Shown here one piece after another: positions 1-14,100 of a stretch of 64,000 bases of DNA. Positions within the stretch are counted from its first letter, which is position 1; every line of letters starts with the position of its first letter. The stretch is from Litoditis marina. Its lineage: Eukaryota > Nematoda > Chromadorea > Rhabditida > Rhabditidae. The position numbers and the translations under genes were made by a program. The stretch is from positions 54,825,902 through 54,889,901 of the forward strand of contig OZ038433.1 of the NCBI GenBank assembly GCA_964036275.1, written 5' to 3'. The notes beneath the pieces are model-generated. The model saw only the letters and a list, made by a program, of their open reading frames with translations, was not told the origin of the DNA and did no database searches.

Positions 1-165
1 CACAGGCATCTCTTTCTGTTTATAGCTTTTTCGCCAGTGAGATCCTAGCTCGGTTCGCTTTTTGGTTACTCTTAGAAGTGATTGGACATAAACCTAATCT
101 TCTAAGCAGAAAAATGATCTGTTTGGTTTGATTTCCAAACTGGGAGAACTGCGGTTACGAAAAAC

Positions 166-229
166 TCACGTTATGCTGAGCACCTGGGCCCCAAGAGCAA
201 GCATAGCGATCACCGCAAACACGGTGCAT
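166..229 (-). CDS. candidate terminal exon with a hydrophobic helix
   Basis: On the minus strand an acceptor (TATATTTCAG) at 230-231 is followed by an open frame rich in hydrophobic residues (VFAVIAMLALGAQVL) that ends in a TGA at 166-168. It could be the last exon of a small membrane protein beginning further right. A GTGAG donor-like site overlaps the stop, so an internal exon in another frame is also possible. The family is not recognised. Confidence 0.2.
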
Positions 230-575
230 CTGAAATATACAAGTATAAAATATACATATACACAATATACACATATATCCACAAAAGTATCTGAGACAAC
301 AACAATGATTGAAGTTTCCATGTTCTCTTGTTGATAAACCTAGGCATGTTCTAATATGGGTACCATTAAAATATTTCTACCTATACTAGCTAGGCAGAGA
401 TTTTATAATATAGATTATAAATGGCATATATTATTCCTTCTCAAAACTCCAGAGGAGCATGAGGTCAAAGAGGTCACAGACACTACAAGGTGTTCTGCCT
501 CTCTCTGACCTTCTCACTCTAATGCTGGGCTCTCAAATAGCTGGCCAATTAGCAGGGAATTGTCTGAGTTCTCAC

Positions 576-659
576 CTCATACCGTCTGGCCGTGAATGCT
601 CCCGCCGCAGCACCGACGACAAAAGTGAAGAAATGACCGAAGAAACGTCCTTTCGACAT
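576..659 (-). CDS. candidate first exon of a small membrane protein (STMP1/DUF4535-like?)
   Basis: The minus-strand exon reads MSKGRFF followed by FVVGAAAGAF and ARRYE, then a good donor (GAG|GTGAGA) just below 576. The spacing of G-x3-G, an aromatic residue, A and the YE(V) ending faintly resembles the short transmembrane mitochondrial protein 1 family, whose human member has a glycine-rich helix followed by AQNYDI. The open frame continues upstream to another Met at 734, so the start is uncertain. No following exon was identified with confidence, and it does not join in phase to the exon at 166-229. It may be a chance open frame. Confidence 0.25.
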
Positions 660-1714
660 TATTTCTCGAATTCGTTTGTTGAAAAGCCTGAACGAAAATG
701 TTGCACTAGTTATGGTACATTTGGCTACTAGCAACGGGTCTCATGTTTAAAACGAACAAATACAAACAATCAACACAACTTTAGGTTTATCGAACACGTT
801 ACTTGAAACGTGACAAAACGTGGTATGGTCAATCAATGTTTGGATACATCTTGATACCCTGATACACGAGCATTGAAAAATCAAACTAGTTACTGTAGGA
901 ATTCGCGTAGGAATGACGACAGCTACAATTGAAAGAAGATGTGTGCTCTGAGGACTTTTTCTCCAATGTTGTGATAATGAGCAAGCTATGAAAAAACCTA
1001 GAGTTCGAATCTCCGACTTTCTGCTCAGGGAAAACTAAAACTGTATTGTAACAAATAACTTAAATAACCATATAATGATTATTGAGTATTTGAAGTGAAA
1101 AAAATTTGATTTGAATGAAATTATTCCTCAAAAAAGTGATTGATCCTAATAATGCATTCAACTGTTTCTCTCTCCTATTATATACCCACGATCTCTTGCG
1201 AAATACTAAAGTGATATGGAAATAAACACACATCACACATGGCCGATTGTGAAACACTTGAACACCGTAGAGAAATGGCGTCACTTGGCCGAGGCTAATC
1301 GCGAGTAGTATTTTATAGCTATCAGTGCTATCAGTATTTCCCAGAAAACGTCTGTGCTTGTCTAGAAAAATGGAAATAGTCAAAATAACTTGTTCTTAAA
1401 CTAAATTCCGCGCTTTCATCAGAACAATCAAAAAGTAAACAAAATAGAAATATCATTATTGTGTTTTATGCTGAGTTTTCAGTAACCTTTCATCTTATAA
1501 AGAAAACATTCTTTTTTCAAAAAAAAACTTCAAACCCTTGGGGACAGGTTATGTATTTTTGATGTGCCCATTCATATTCTGCAGTCAATTATCATTTGAA
1601 CTTTTGTTTCTGAGTTCCTATATATAGTCGTTGCCAACAGAAAGGCGGGAGGATACTGTATATCTCACTTTCCGCTGTGTACGTACACATGTCTTACATT
1701 TCTAAGCTTGCCCT

Positions 1715-1795
1715 CTATGTGCTCTAATAGTGCTGCGGAAAACGCCCTTGCTACGAATCTTTTGCTCGCAGGTTCGATTCCGACGAGAGTCAGAA
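1715..1795 (+). repeat. tRNA-derived SINE-like sequence
   Basis: It contains a pol III B-box-like GGTTCGATTCC preceded by GCTCTAATAGTG, the layout of a tRNA-derived SINE head. A related sequence lies on the minus strand at about 51945-52020 (GCTCTAACAGCG ... GGTTCGATTTC). No complete cloverleaf can be folded by eye, so a functional tRNA is unlikely. Confidence 0.45.
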
Positions 1796-2067
1796 ACATA
1801 TAAATTTGGCACTCACTATAGGGAGTATCCAAAATGTAATTGTAGTTTAATCTCAGTAGGCGTCATTCCGTACTATTTTTGAGCGCAGAAATCAACGTGA
1901 TCAAACTACAAAAACAGTGGAACAGGTTAACATACACCGTGTATAGGCTTACTTCGGGAAAAGCGAATCCAACACTCTTTTTTCTAGATAATAAATACAC
2001 TATTGAGTACAAAGCATACTTTTCCATCAGGAAAACGCATTTTATCTAAATAAAAACTATAGAAAGA

Positions 2068-5000
2068 TCAATATACAGTCAGTGATTTTTCATAAATCTT
2101 GCTGATGATGTCCTGGTCGGTCGCTCTGGGGGAAATGGCAATGTTAGGCACAGAGTTCATGGCTGCACTCGTCAAAGCATCTGAAACATTAGACTGATTA
2201 TACGCGAACTATATTTGGTGGGTATGAAAAAAGTACGTTTTTATCATTTTTACAGATTGGAAAAAGCGTGAATGTTGCATTCTCACATAGTTTGATTAAT
2301 GACAAAGAGTTCTTTGCTGACTTTTCATACGCTAATTCATTTACCCTTTTTCACATAGTTATCATGACTAAATGTTTCACCATCTAAATTTTAGATACAG
2401 AACTACCTTATTATTTTGCTTATCACTCTTATCCTATTCCTCCGTTTAGAGCGCTTTCCCTACCAATAAAAAATGAATACCGCGAATCAATGAATAAATG
2501 TTAGATCTTTTTTCGAGACTGAAGAAGACAATCAATCAATTTAAGTGTTACAAACACACCAATATGACTGAATTCGAATCCCATTGAACTGAGCCCATTC
2601 GGAACTTTAAAGTCGCTCATGAAACCTCGAATCTGGTCACACAGCACGTGTGCAATATAGTCAGAGTCGGCCGTCACCTGAATACATGTTGAGAACATGT
2701 GAATGTTTCACAATACGTATTAATAGAGGTCTGGCGCATCATAGTTAGTGCTAGCACATACGTTTTGAGAATAAATTAATTATTACCTTGATGATTTTCA
2801 ATGTTTTGTCATCCGCTCTGTTCAAAAGTAAATCACTAGCACACCGGAGAGCATTTCTAAATAGTGAATTTAGAAATTGATGTCGTATTAGATTTACCGT
2901 GAGAAGAACCTTTAAGAGGTCGACCAGTTGATTCACCCTGTTCGAAAGTAGGTTGTAGAGCAGAAAGATGCGACTCAACTCGCCACTGAATCGCCTATCT
3001 TACAGAATGCTACGGAGTTGTTGAACACAAAATTCGACGAAATTATTCCATTACAGTGGTGTGGAAACATTTATTTTTCGTTAAAGAAGGACGATTGTGT
3101 GGACCGATCCCGTGTCAACGGTCCTTCAAATAGCAATTGAAAAAAGTATTGCAATTTAAGGGACTGAAGGGTTGCGATTGGACCACATAATCGTCCTACT
3201 TTAATCGGCGGTTTGTGACCCCGCTCAGTGTGTTACGTGGGCTGCGATCACATTTTGAGTTCCACGTGGGGGATACAGTGGCACGAAGGTGCAAATGATG
3301 TGTATCGACCTAGTTTCTCCCTCGATAATCGATACTCATATTTTACGCGGGTTGACGTGAGACCGTAACTTTGACGTCGGTTCTGCTCCAACAATTCACT
3401 AGCCGCTCCAATCGAATGATGTATGTCTCAGGTAAAAAGTGAATGGCCTGTTGTGGCATATTATGGTGGAATATGATGTAAGGTTGATTTATAGCACATT
3501 CTTATAGATTTTGACCATAATATGGTGAAAAATGGTGAATATTCTATGACATAAAAGGTACATTCAATGCTATACTTTTCTCACCATATTCCACCATATT
3601 ATGGTATATTAGGCCATTCATTTTTTACCTATGGTGTTTCACCCACCGGTATGTTCGCCCCCAGGTGGCGCGCGGCGTCTGCGTGTCTATCCGGACACGC
3701 GGCGGTCGTGAACTCGAAATCCGCCACCGCAGTTGTCACCACGGACAGTCCTTTAAGTTCAAAACTCATGAAAAAAAAGTTTTACAATGACGTTCTAATG
3801 TTTCTACTGTCTAGTTTGGTGCGTTCTTTTTCACAGTTTTTTCTGCCTCTATCTCTCCTTCTCTCTTTCTCTTTCTCTTCCATTTCACACTTTCTCTTCT
3901 TTTCGTTTCTCTCTCCCTCACTTTCGTCTTTGTTCTGGCTTTCTCTCATATTCGTACCTTAGTTTTGTTCATAAAACTCATTACGCACAAGTGAATAGAA
4001 ACAAATGTACCATGTGGAATGAGTGCTTTGTTCGATGGATAGTCCGCATCATGATAACATTTTCCCTGAGAGCTGAAATGAGAGGATCGATTACAGAACA
4101 CTCCTGAGCTCAGATTATCTGTTCACGATGGGCTGTTTAGATCCAGATGAACAAAACAGAAACTTTAGATGGACAATTGTTTTTGATCACAGATGCTAAA
4201 ACTACTGTACTAAAATTTACACAGAATAAATTTTACACATTCATTGTTTTATGTTGAACAGCTTTTTCTTCAAAATTTCCCTCATCATTTCTGCAAAATG
4301 TGACGAACCAGAAAATGAAATCTACCAGTGACTGCGCGATGATCATTCGGAGAGTGACGGACCGGTTACTTTTCAACTGGCCGTTTATACCCGGTAGCAA
4401 GAATAACCAACCTGATTGGATAGCTGAGTCCGTGGCAGATATGTACTCCGGCGTTTCCGAATCCCATGCCCGCGAAGGAGCTGGCCATCAACATTTGGGT
4501 GCGCGCCTCCTCGTCTGAGGGATCGAAAATGCTGCGGCGGAAGTACTGTCCGATGATCTGTGAAACATTCAGGTGATGTTATGTATAACGCGCACATACC
4601 TAATTGAGCTTGTTTATACAGCATCGTGTTTTTGAATGATAATTTCCATTTATCAGTTTTCTGTCAATTTAATACTTGTGTGAACGTGGTTTTTTCTCCA
4701 GGTACATAGGTATGAATGTGAGTGGTGTTATAGTCTTTTTCATTCCTACTGAGACTCCTACAGTAGGATTTCGAAACTTCTAGGTCGTCTTTCTCACGTA
4801 CTTGTGAACGGAAAGCTAGAGGATTTTCACACCCCATTCTCGTTCTAAGGTACAATGAATATACAAGAGGATTTCCGCTGAAATAAATTCCCAGCTTCAC
4901 AACCGCCTCCGGAAAAATTGTAAGGTTACTGTAGAAGTCTTAGTAGGACTGGTGTGAACAATAACTCATGTGATGTTAATTCAGATAAGACGTTTTGACA

Positions 5001-8000
5001 CCCGAAAGAGAAGATCGGTCAAAAAATTATTTGTCTTTTTGAGAAATGGACGTTGGCTTCAACCTCTTATCTCAAAGGTTCGCAGATGTTGTTGAAGTTT
5101 GCTCTAAGTTTTCGGTATGAGGGCTCATTTTGTCGTTTACGATCTAGTAAACTACAGAATGAGGTTTTCATGAGAGTCGATTTGACCATCTCTCTCACCC
5201 TTAGGGCTTCCTTACTCCACACGTCACTGATGGGGTTCGACCCCTGATAAACTGGACGCAATTCAGGGCGGAGAGGGCGGGGCGAACGCTAGAAAAAAAT
5301 AACTCTTGAAAATCGAAAACGGATGAGTCTACTTCGGCATTAATTGATCATTACTAAAGTTCCGATTGAATGCATTGCATTTCGCATTAGAGAACTCGAA
5401 ATGAATACAAATTATTTATCTTTGAAGAAAAACTTTGATGCAATCACCACGATTATAGACAAGTTCCCAATCCATAAAGGAATTCAACAACACTAGTTTC
5501 TGACCATACCAATAACTACTGAGATATACGAAAATAATCCACGTAACTCCTTCTCTCTCGCACCTGAGTATATGATACCGCGGTGTAACTTTCAAGTGCG
5601 TGACACAACACATCGAATCCGGAATAGATAGCCACGTTACGAGGCATACTGAAAGAAGCCGATTTGAACAGAGAAAACTTTGAAGTTAAAATTAAGTCTA
5701 GTCTTGCAATAGATACAGAGTATTCAAGCTACTCGGATTGTTTTATACTGAGGAAATTGTTCAATGTTAACGTTTTCCACCATTTTCTACTTCCTGCGTG
5801 TATTGCGAATGCACTAACTTAACGTCATTGATGTTGACTATTATCAGTCTCTAAAACATTGGAGTGCAAGTATATCCACCCTGATGTCGTTTGTCTTCCA
5901 GTTTGCGCCAAAAAAACTAAAAGCATCATGAGTGACTGAAACTAACAGTTTAACAAAAAAACAATGTTATTTTAGAACCATGTTCAAGGATTCAGCTTTT
6001 TTTCTAGATTTTCTAGATTGATTCCAGGTTGTAAAACTTTGTTCTATGTGCTCATTCAATCAAGAAATGTTTCGAGGTCACCTTAGTTGGCCTTAGTTGC
6101 TAAGCTAAACGTTCGCGAAACGCTAACCTACGTGAAACGTTCACATGACGTGACCATTATGTCTCACCTCATAACATTCAACGGGTCCACAATGGCCAAC
6201 AGTGGTTTGATGCATCGCAGTCTGATCCCAGTTTTACACTTCTCCGAGGGAAGATCCATTATTGCAGCACCTGGTATGTAGCAGGCATTTACAGTCCGAC
6301 TGGGAACTCCGAATCTGCGTCTTTTTGAGCATGCGCTATAGTATTTTCCATTCCTACTGAGACTCCTACAGTAGTATTTAGAAAATTCCAAGCCGTTTTG
6401 CTCACTTAATTTTGATCGGAGAAGTTCAGGATTTTCGTACCTCCTTCTCGTTTTCAGGTAGAGTAAATATACGAGAGCTTTTTTTATGAACTTCATTTTC
6501 AGCTTCACAACAGCCTTCGGAAAGTTTGTAAGGTTACTGTAGGAGTCTCAGTAGGAATGGTGTGAACTATATCTCTTCAGATCACGCTCTGTTTTTAACA
6601 AATTCGCGTTTGATGGAGAGTTGTTGTATTATGCACCACTGCAATAACCCACAAAAAAGTAACAAAGCACTCGGCCGGTGGAGTAGTGTAGTTCTGACCC
6701 TGCCACATCATGTTCATGTAACAATAAAATAATTCTAGTACTAGTAGACTCCGCAGTTCAAATCGAGAGTTCTACCACGGTTTTGGTTGGAGAGTAACCG
6801 TACCGAACAGTGCCCGTATTTGTAAGCTCAAGTAGCCATGTAAGTTACATGAGCAAATTTTCAATAAGAATCTATCAACTTCTGATTCCCTTGATTCAAC
6901 AGATTTTTTTCTGTTTTTGCAGTAGCAAAGGGTATAATTGGAAGCATGCATAACACAAGAAAAACATTAAAGACTAAGGCAGATAATAACTATTGAAAAT
7001 TTGCTCAAATAGCTTACATGGCCACTTGAGCTTACAAAATACGGCCACAGGTGCACTTTATTATGTGAGAAACCACGTTGGAATGATGACGACTGTAACC
7101 GATGTTTCGATAATAAGTGATGTGAACCGTACCAGTCGTCTCACTTCCGGTTCCGGCGGTGGTGGGAACAGCAATGAGAGGCAGCATTGGGTGGTCGGGG
7201 ATGAGGCCTTTTCCAAAGGGTGGTCCCACGAAATCGAGAAAGTCCGCTGTCGGGTTCGAGCAGTAGAGAGCTGCCACCTGGTGAAACATTTGACTCATTG
7301 AAGGGAAACATATCGACTTAATTACTCCCACAAAATAATGTGTGCATCACTAGTTTTGAATGGTATAATTGTAAGACGGAAGAATGTACTAAAAATCGTC
7401 TTGAATTAGAGTCGAAACTAATCCCAGTAAATAATTATTCATTAAGAACTTTCTCCATTTTTAGCATTCAGCAGTAAATCTGACAGCTTCTTTGATGTTT
7501 ATACTACTCAGTCCGCTGGTATCTCACCTTAGCGGTGTCAATAACCGAGCCTCCTCCAACAGCAATGAACGAGTCGAAATTGTGGGCGCGCGCAAACTCG
7601 GTTGCATGTTTCATGCCTGTTACGTAAAGGGTATACGTTTGTTACCGTGATTAAGTGACCATTGTCATAACGTACAGCATGTAATGAAATCTATCGAATT
7701 TTGATCAGAACATGTTGTGATGCGATATTTTCCGCAAACCGTTTTAGATTTATGTTATGTATTCAGCTATCGATTAGATAGGCACTATTCAGAATGAAAA
7801 CGCATATACATAGGATCCCTTAGAACATCTGTTATGAAAGTAAATCTAGAAAGCACACGGGATGACAATTATTTTGATCAAACTACAAGATATTGTAGTT
7901 TGATAAAAATGATGAGTGTAAGAGATACAGCTAGAATTTGGTGTTACTCGCCGAATAGGGTTGTTGAGGTCGAAATTTCTCAAAACACGAAAACTCGAAA

Positions 8001-9206
8001 TCTCGAAATTTCCCAAAACTCGAAAACTCGAAATTTTGAACTCAATTAACAACCCTATCGCCGAATCATAAATATTAGTAGTTATTGGAACTAACTTGCG
8101 TCACTGGGTTCTACCAACACATTCTCGTATACGGTATATTCTATTCCCAGAGTTTTCAACGAATGCGATACTGTTCTGAAACGTGCATTAGGATTTTAAC
8201 TAATTTAATTATCAACAATCTTTCCCTTTGAACAATTGTGATGTATCATTGCATGTGTCATTGTCATTTACCGACGATACGGCTTATCTAGTGACGGTGA
8301 AACATCAAACCGATTGTAGAACTGACTTGAATGCGGTGGTATTGGCTACATTCTTGTCGGTGACCACAAGTGTATTCTTGGCATTCATATTCTTCATGTC
8401 GTATCCTATTTCGGCAGTAACTCCCCGTCCGAAACGGAGTGTCGAGCAGATCATCTCGAACGCATAGTCCGTCGTTTTACCTGAAACATTATAGTGAATT
8501 ACACTAACGGTGATGAATTGCATCGTGATTTGTTTTGCAAAATAAGATATTTTCAGGTTATTTGGTTAATTCGTTATGGTTTGAATCGCATGATTCAAGG
8601 AGCATTTTCATTCCTAAAAGTTAGTTGAGGGCAAACGCGGTTAGTGAATCCCCAGAATAAAAGAGCAAATGGAGTAAATCTGTGGAGTACTTACAGGCTT
8701 CACTACAGTTTGCAATAAAAAATGAGTTCAAGTCAGCCTACTGGTGTTAATTGCCTGAATACAGGCGAATTCTTTATTTAACCCGGAATTTCGTTAACCC
8801 TCTCAGTTAACCATTAACCGGGTTACCTGGTTAACCATTTTGTTAAGCACTTGGTAACCCCCAATTTTCACCAAAATACATTGTAAAAAAGGATTACAAG
8901 GGGGTTAACGAACGGGTTAACCAAGTAGCACGGTTAGGGTTACCTGATAGGGTTACCGAAATACCGGGTTCCTTGTGGAATTGGCGCTGAATACATCCTG
9001 CGGATTGTTAGATGAGTTTTATTGAACTACATATAACAATAATAGCTTTTTGGTAGTGTTCACATTACTCTCAGATGAATGTTCGTACCGGAACCACTTA
9101 GTTTGGCCACTTTGATGGGACCTCCATCTGGATTGTGGTGTGGACAGACAGAATGACTGGAGCAAACACGTTCCAGTAGCCCGCGAGCCAGAGAACTGCG
9201 CGACAT
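2068..9206 (-). CDS. ADHFE1: hydroxyacid-oxoacid transhydrogenase, mitochondrial
   Basis: Iron-type alcohol dehydrogenase family; in animals the enzyme oxidises 4-hydroxybutyrate to succinic semialdehyde while reducing 2-oxoglutarate to D-2-hydroxyglutarate. Thirteen exons on the minus strand, all in phase: 9089-9206, 8327-8480, 8096-8175, 7528-7616, 7133-7277, 6168-6270, 5579-5648, 5199-5288, 4412-4557, 4011-4072, 3647-3750, 2560-2677, 2068-2180 (463 aa; human about 467). The N-terminus ([14 protein letters not shown]) is Arg/Ser-rich like a mitochondrial presequence. Seen: KTTDYAFEM after exon 1, [12 protein letters not shown] (GGGS 138-141), GTGSE (189-193), [34 protein letters not shown] and LIPHGLS. 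By family analogy D242, H246, H325 and H352 are the likely metal ligands. An AG acceptor-like site lies 10 nt upstream of the ATG. Transcribed divergently from CHMP2A. Confidence 0.95.
3081..3204. mobile_element. TTAA-flanked MITE, copy 1 (ADHFE1 intron)
   Basis: Inverted-repeat element with TTAA at both ends, beginning AAGAAGGACGATTGTGTGG and ending CCACATAATCGTCCTACT. It is one of eleven copies in the window and lies in the intron between ADHFE1 exons 11 and 12. Confidence 0.8.
3431..3631. repeat. 200-bp terminal-inverted-repeat element
   Basis: The left end GGTAAAAAGTGAATGGCC is mirrored by GGCCATTCATTTTTTACC at the right end, and the arms continue inward with CATATTATGGTGGAATATG-like sequence (about 45 bp). 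The inside is AT-rich with repeated ATGGTG units. It lies in an ADHFE1 intron and ends 16 bp from exon 11 (3647-3750). No transposase is present, so it is MITE-like. Confidence 0.75.
3838..3945. repeat. CT-rich low-complexity tract
   Basis: Imperfect CTCTTT/TCTCTT run in an ADHFE1 intron (GA-rich on the coding strand). The plus-strand open frame across it is compositional and not a gene. Confidence 0.7.
4722..4963. repeat. family C inverted-repeat element, copy 1
   Basis: Flanked by CATTCCTACTGAGACTCCTAC at one side and a degenerate inverse (GTAGAAGTCTTAGTAGGACTG) at the other. Two close copies lie at 6332-6569 and 42755-42997, and a divergent one at 36481-36721. It lies in an ADHFE1 intron. 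Confidence 0.7.
6332..6569. repeat. family C inverted-repeat element, copy 2
   Basis: Ends CATTCCTACTGAGACTCCTAC and GTAGGAGTCTCAGTAGGAATG are perfect inverses. It lies within the ADHFE1 intron between exons 5 and 6. Confidence 0.75.
6812..7044. repeat. TIR element with ~50-bp arms
   Basis: The left arm (CGTATTTGTAAGCTCAAGT, then AGCAAATTTTCAATA) and the right arm (TATTGAAAATTTGCT, then ACTTGAGCTTACAAAATACG) are inverse copies, enclosing about 130 bp. It lies in the ADHFE1 intron after exon 5. Non-coding and MITE-like. Confidence 0.75.
7949..8065. repeat. small inverted-repeat element with CGAAA units
   Basis: Bounded by CCGAATAGGGTTGTT and AACAACCCTATCGCCG in inverse orientation. The interior repeats TCGAAATTTC and ACTCGAAAACTCGAAA units. 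It lies between ADHFE1 exons 3 and 4. Confidence 0.65.
8775..8985. repeat. GGTTAACC-rich inverted repeat
   Basis: Many GTTAACC/GGTTAAC words are arranged as an imperfect palindrome in the first ADHFE1 intron. A fragment of its right side (ACCTGATA-GGTT-ACGAAATACC) recurs at about 51350-51395 in the second receptor gene. Confidence 0.6.
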
Positions 9207-11188
<1,982 letters not shown>

Positions 11189-14100
11189 ATGGAGTTTCTG
11201 TTCGGTCGTCGCAAGTCTCCTTCCGAGTTACTTCGACAGAATCAGCGGGCATTGAACAAGGCCATCAGGGAGCTGGACAGGTATATTACTCATGCATATT
11301 CTCACGAAAATGAGCACAATTTCGATTCCATTACTCAAAATTTCCATTTATCATCGAGCATATAGTTTTGTCGGCCGTTTAGGCCCGTTTGCTGTTCATC
11401 TTTTAGTTCGATCCTCGACACTCGTTCTCAGCTACATATCATTTCTTCTATCATCCTTAAGCGTTAGTTGACTCACAATTCCGATTGTGCAGACACGTGG
11501 AATGCTTTTTTGAGTATGCATTGGATGCAATAGGTACATGCAGTATTTTAATGGAAATAGGGGACTTTTCACGGAATGGTAATTGACTTCTAACTTAGTG
11601 TTTCCTAGGTTTTCCTGTCTGACTGCGCAGAATTTGCTCGTTCCATGCTATAGGAATAACGTACATGTGCTCTGCGATCGTACCGGGGCTCCGGGACTGT
11701 ACTTCTCTAACGATATGACCGAATCAATATTTATCATTAGAGGATTAGAGCAGTGTAGTCCTAGTACGGTCCCACTCTCCCCACTTGACACTTGATTGGT
11801 GTCGGGACTGTTGGTCGTTCGAGTATCTTTTTTCATTTTTAGGGAAAAGTCTAGGATGGAAATGCAGGAGAAGAAAGTTATTGCAGAGATAAAGAAAATG
11901 GCCAAAGCGAATCAAATGGTTAGTACTGTTTTATGTTTTTTTTTCGTCTGCTCTGCTCTCAGCTCTGAGTTTGCGAAATCCTGCTAAGATAAGGCAGTAG
12001 GCAGTGTCCAGTATATCTCACGTGCTCGCTGCTCATGTAGCTTCTTTTGTCCAATGTCAACTGTCACATTTTCGTATCTATCTTTTCAGGATTCCGTAAA
12101 AGTTATGGCGAAAGATCTAGTGAGGACCCGGAGATATATCAAAAAGTTTATCATGATGAAAGCCAATATTCAGGTCAGTTCACAAAACGTTTTATTGTTT
12201 CTCGCTATCGCCACTCAATTTTTGTGGTTCCGCTGCTTTTCAATTGCTGAAACTCGAAACTTACTGTTTTTCTATGTTAGTTGTGTAAAATGGCTTCAGT
12301 CATGCTTACGGTTACCCTGTTACCCTATCCCATGCCCATCGGAAATCAACAGTTTTATATTCGCATCCCAGTACTCACTCAGTTTTGTGAGAACGCCTCT
12401 GCTGACCTGTTCTAACGCAAATGGTTCATTCTCATCGCGGTACGTTCGCGGATTTGCGCTATTCGTGCATACGTTGCTTGAATACTCTATTTCAGGCTGT
12501 GTCCTTGAAAGTTCAAACTTTGAAAAGTCAGGATGCGATGGCTCAGGTAACATTTTTTTCTGATTCCGCCGTAATGTTTTCAGTATATGATTCTATATAA
12601 TATGTCTATATTCTGGGATTTGTTTTTTTTAACGTTTCACTGCCATACCCCACTCGCGTTGCGTTTCTCGCCAAAAACGAGAAAATTTGTCTATACGAAG
12701 TTTCATTTTGATTGCTCGAAAAGTGGAATTTTTGAACCCTTTCGTGGGGCCAGAAACGATTCCTCTTCCCGACTTTTTCGGTTTGCCACAACCTTTCTGC
12801 ATCTTTCTGTTTCCAGGCCATGAAGGGTGTGACACAGGCTATGCGGTCCATGAACAAACAGCTCAATTTGCCACAAATTCAGAAGATTATGATGGAGGTT
12901 AGTGGTTTCAGCTTTCAGCTTTTTCATTTTGGCAAAAATTTATAGTTGAAAAGAATGGTTGTTCATCATTCATCAATGCGTTCTCGATTCCTTTCCTACT
13001 TGGAGTGCAAGCAGACATTGATAAAAAGTGTGATTGCGTTCAACACATTGTCTGGCGTATGTATACTGTTTTTCCATATTCTGTAGTAGTTGATTGCCGT
13101 ACACCGCCAAGGCCTCTTTCGGTATGAGGGGTGGCGAACTAATCATTATTGAAGTAGGGATCGCGAGTTGAAACCCAGCGAATTCCATGCAAAACTGGTA
13201 GAAGTTGAACCAAAAATTGATGAAAATCCCAGTTTTTTTACTATTTTGTTGGGTTATAAAATAAATTTGTGTACGGCCTATTTCATCCGTTTGGTCATTT
13301 TATTGTGAATCAATTTTACAAGTACATAATATCAATATCAACCGTAGATGGACTGTCCGTAGAGGGGGGTGGAGATAGGCATGGGTGAGGTTTGTTACCA
13401 GCTCATGCGGTCCGCAGCTAGATACCGCGGCGAGCGGGGATCGAACCCGGGTCTGTGGAGCGACAGCCGAACGCTAACCACTTGACCACTCGGCCCACTT
13501 GACCACTCGGGTTGCGACTTATTAAAGAGAGGTATCGCGAATGTGATTCTGTGAACAATATTGAATGTGCAATTGTACGATCACCGTTCGGTGCTTGATA
13601 TATTCTCTAGGGAATCGAGTCGAGTCGGCCTAACGTATAACATTCAATGTCTTAGTTTGGGAAGCATGTATTTAGTGTTAGTGCATAGTGTTTCAGTTTG
13701 GCAAACAACTATTTAGTGGTTGTGTTTTAGTTTAAAAAACAACTATTTACTTTTAGTGTTTCAGGATAAAAAACAACTATTTAGTGGTAGTGTTATGTAT
13801 AATGGGATTGTTTCAGTTTGAGAAGCAGAGTGAAATGATGGATATGAAGGAGGAGATAATGGGAGATGCCATTGACGACGCCCTCGGAGACCCGGCCGAT
13901 GATGAGGAAAGCGAAATGGTCGTCAATCAGGTCAGTATTCGAAGAAGGACGATTATGAGCTCCAATCCCAACGCTTTAGTCCTTTGAACTGCAATACATT
14001 TTTCATGAGTTTGATTCTCCTGGTCTTCCAGAAAGGAAGATAAAACATAGACTATCCACTCTCTAGTGAGTTCCGGATATTGGTTAAAAAAGAGTGAAAT

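Larger units (their letters stand above)
1..2067. other. mostly non-coding region left of ADHFE1
   Basis: No recognisable complete gene. It contains two weak minus-strand exon candidates (166-229 and 576-659) and a tRNA-like repeat (about 1715-1795), listed separately. Around 460-560 there is sequence related to the inverted-repeat segment at 32511-32610 (GACC...GGCCAATT). The remaining reading frames are short and show no family resemblance. Confidence 0.6.

Noticed and set aside
13380..13500. Functional tRNA gene
   Set aside because: A and B boxes are present, but the acceptor-stem halves do not pair and one edge is internally duplicated; a SINE or pseudogene is more likely.
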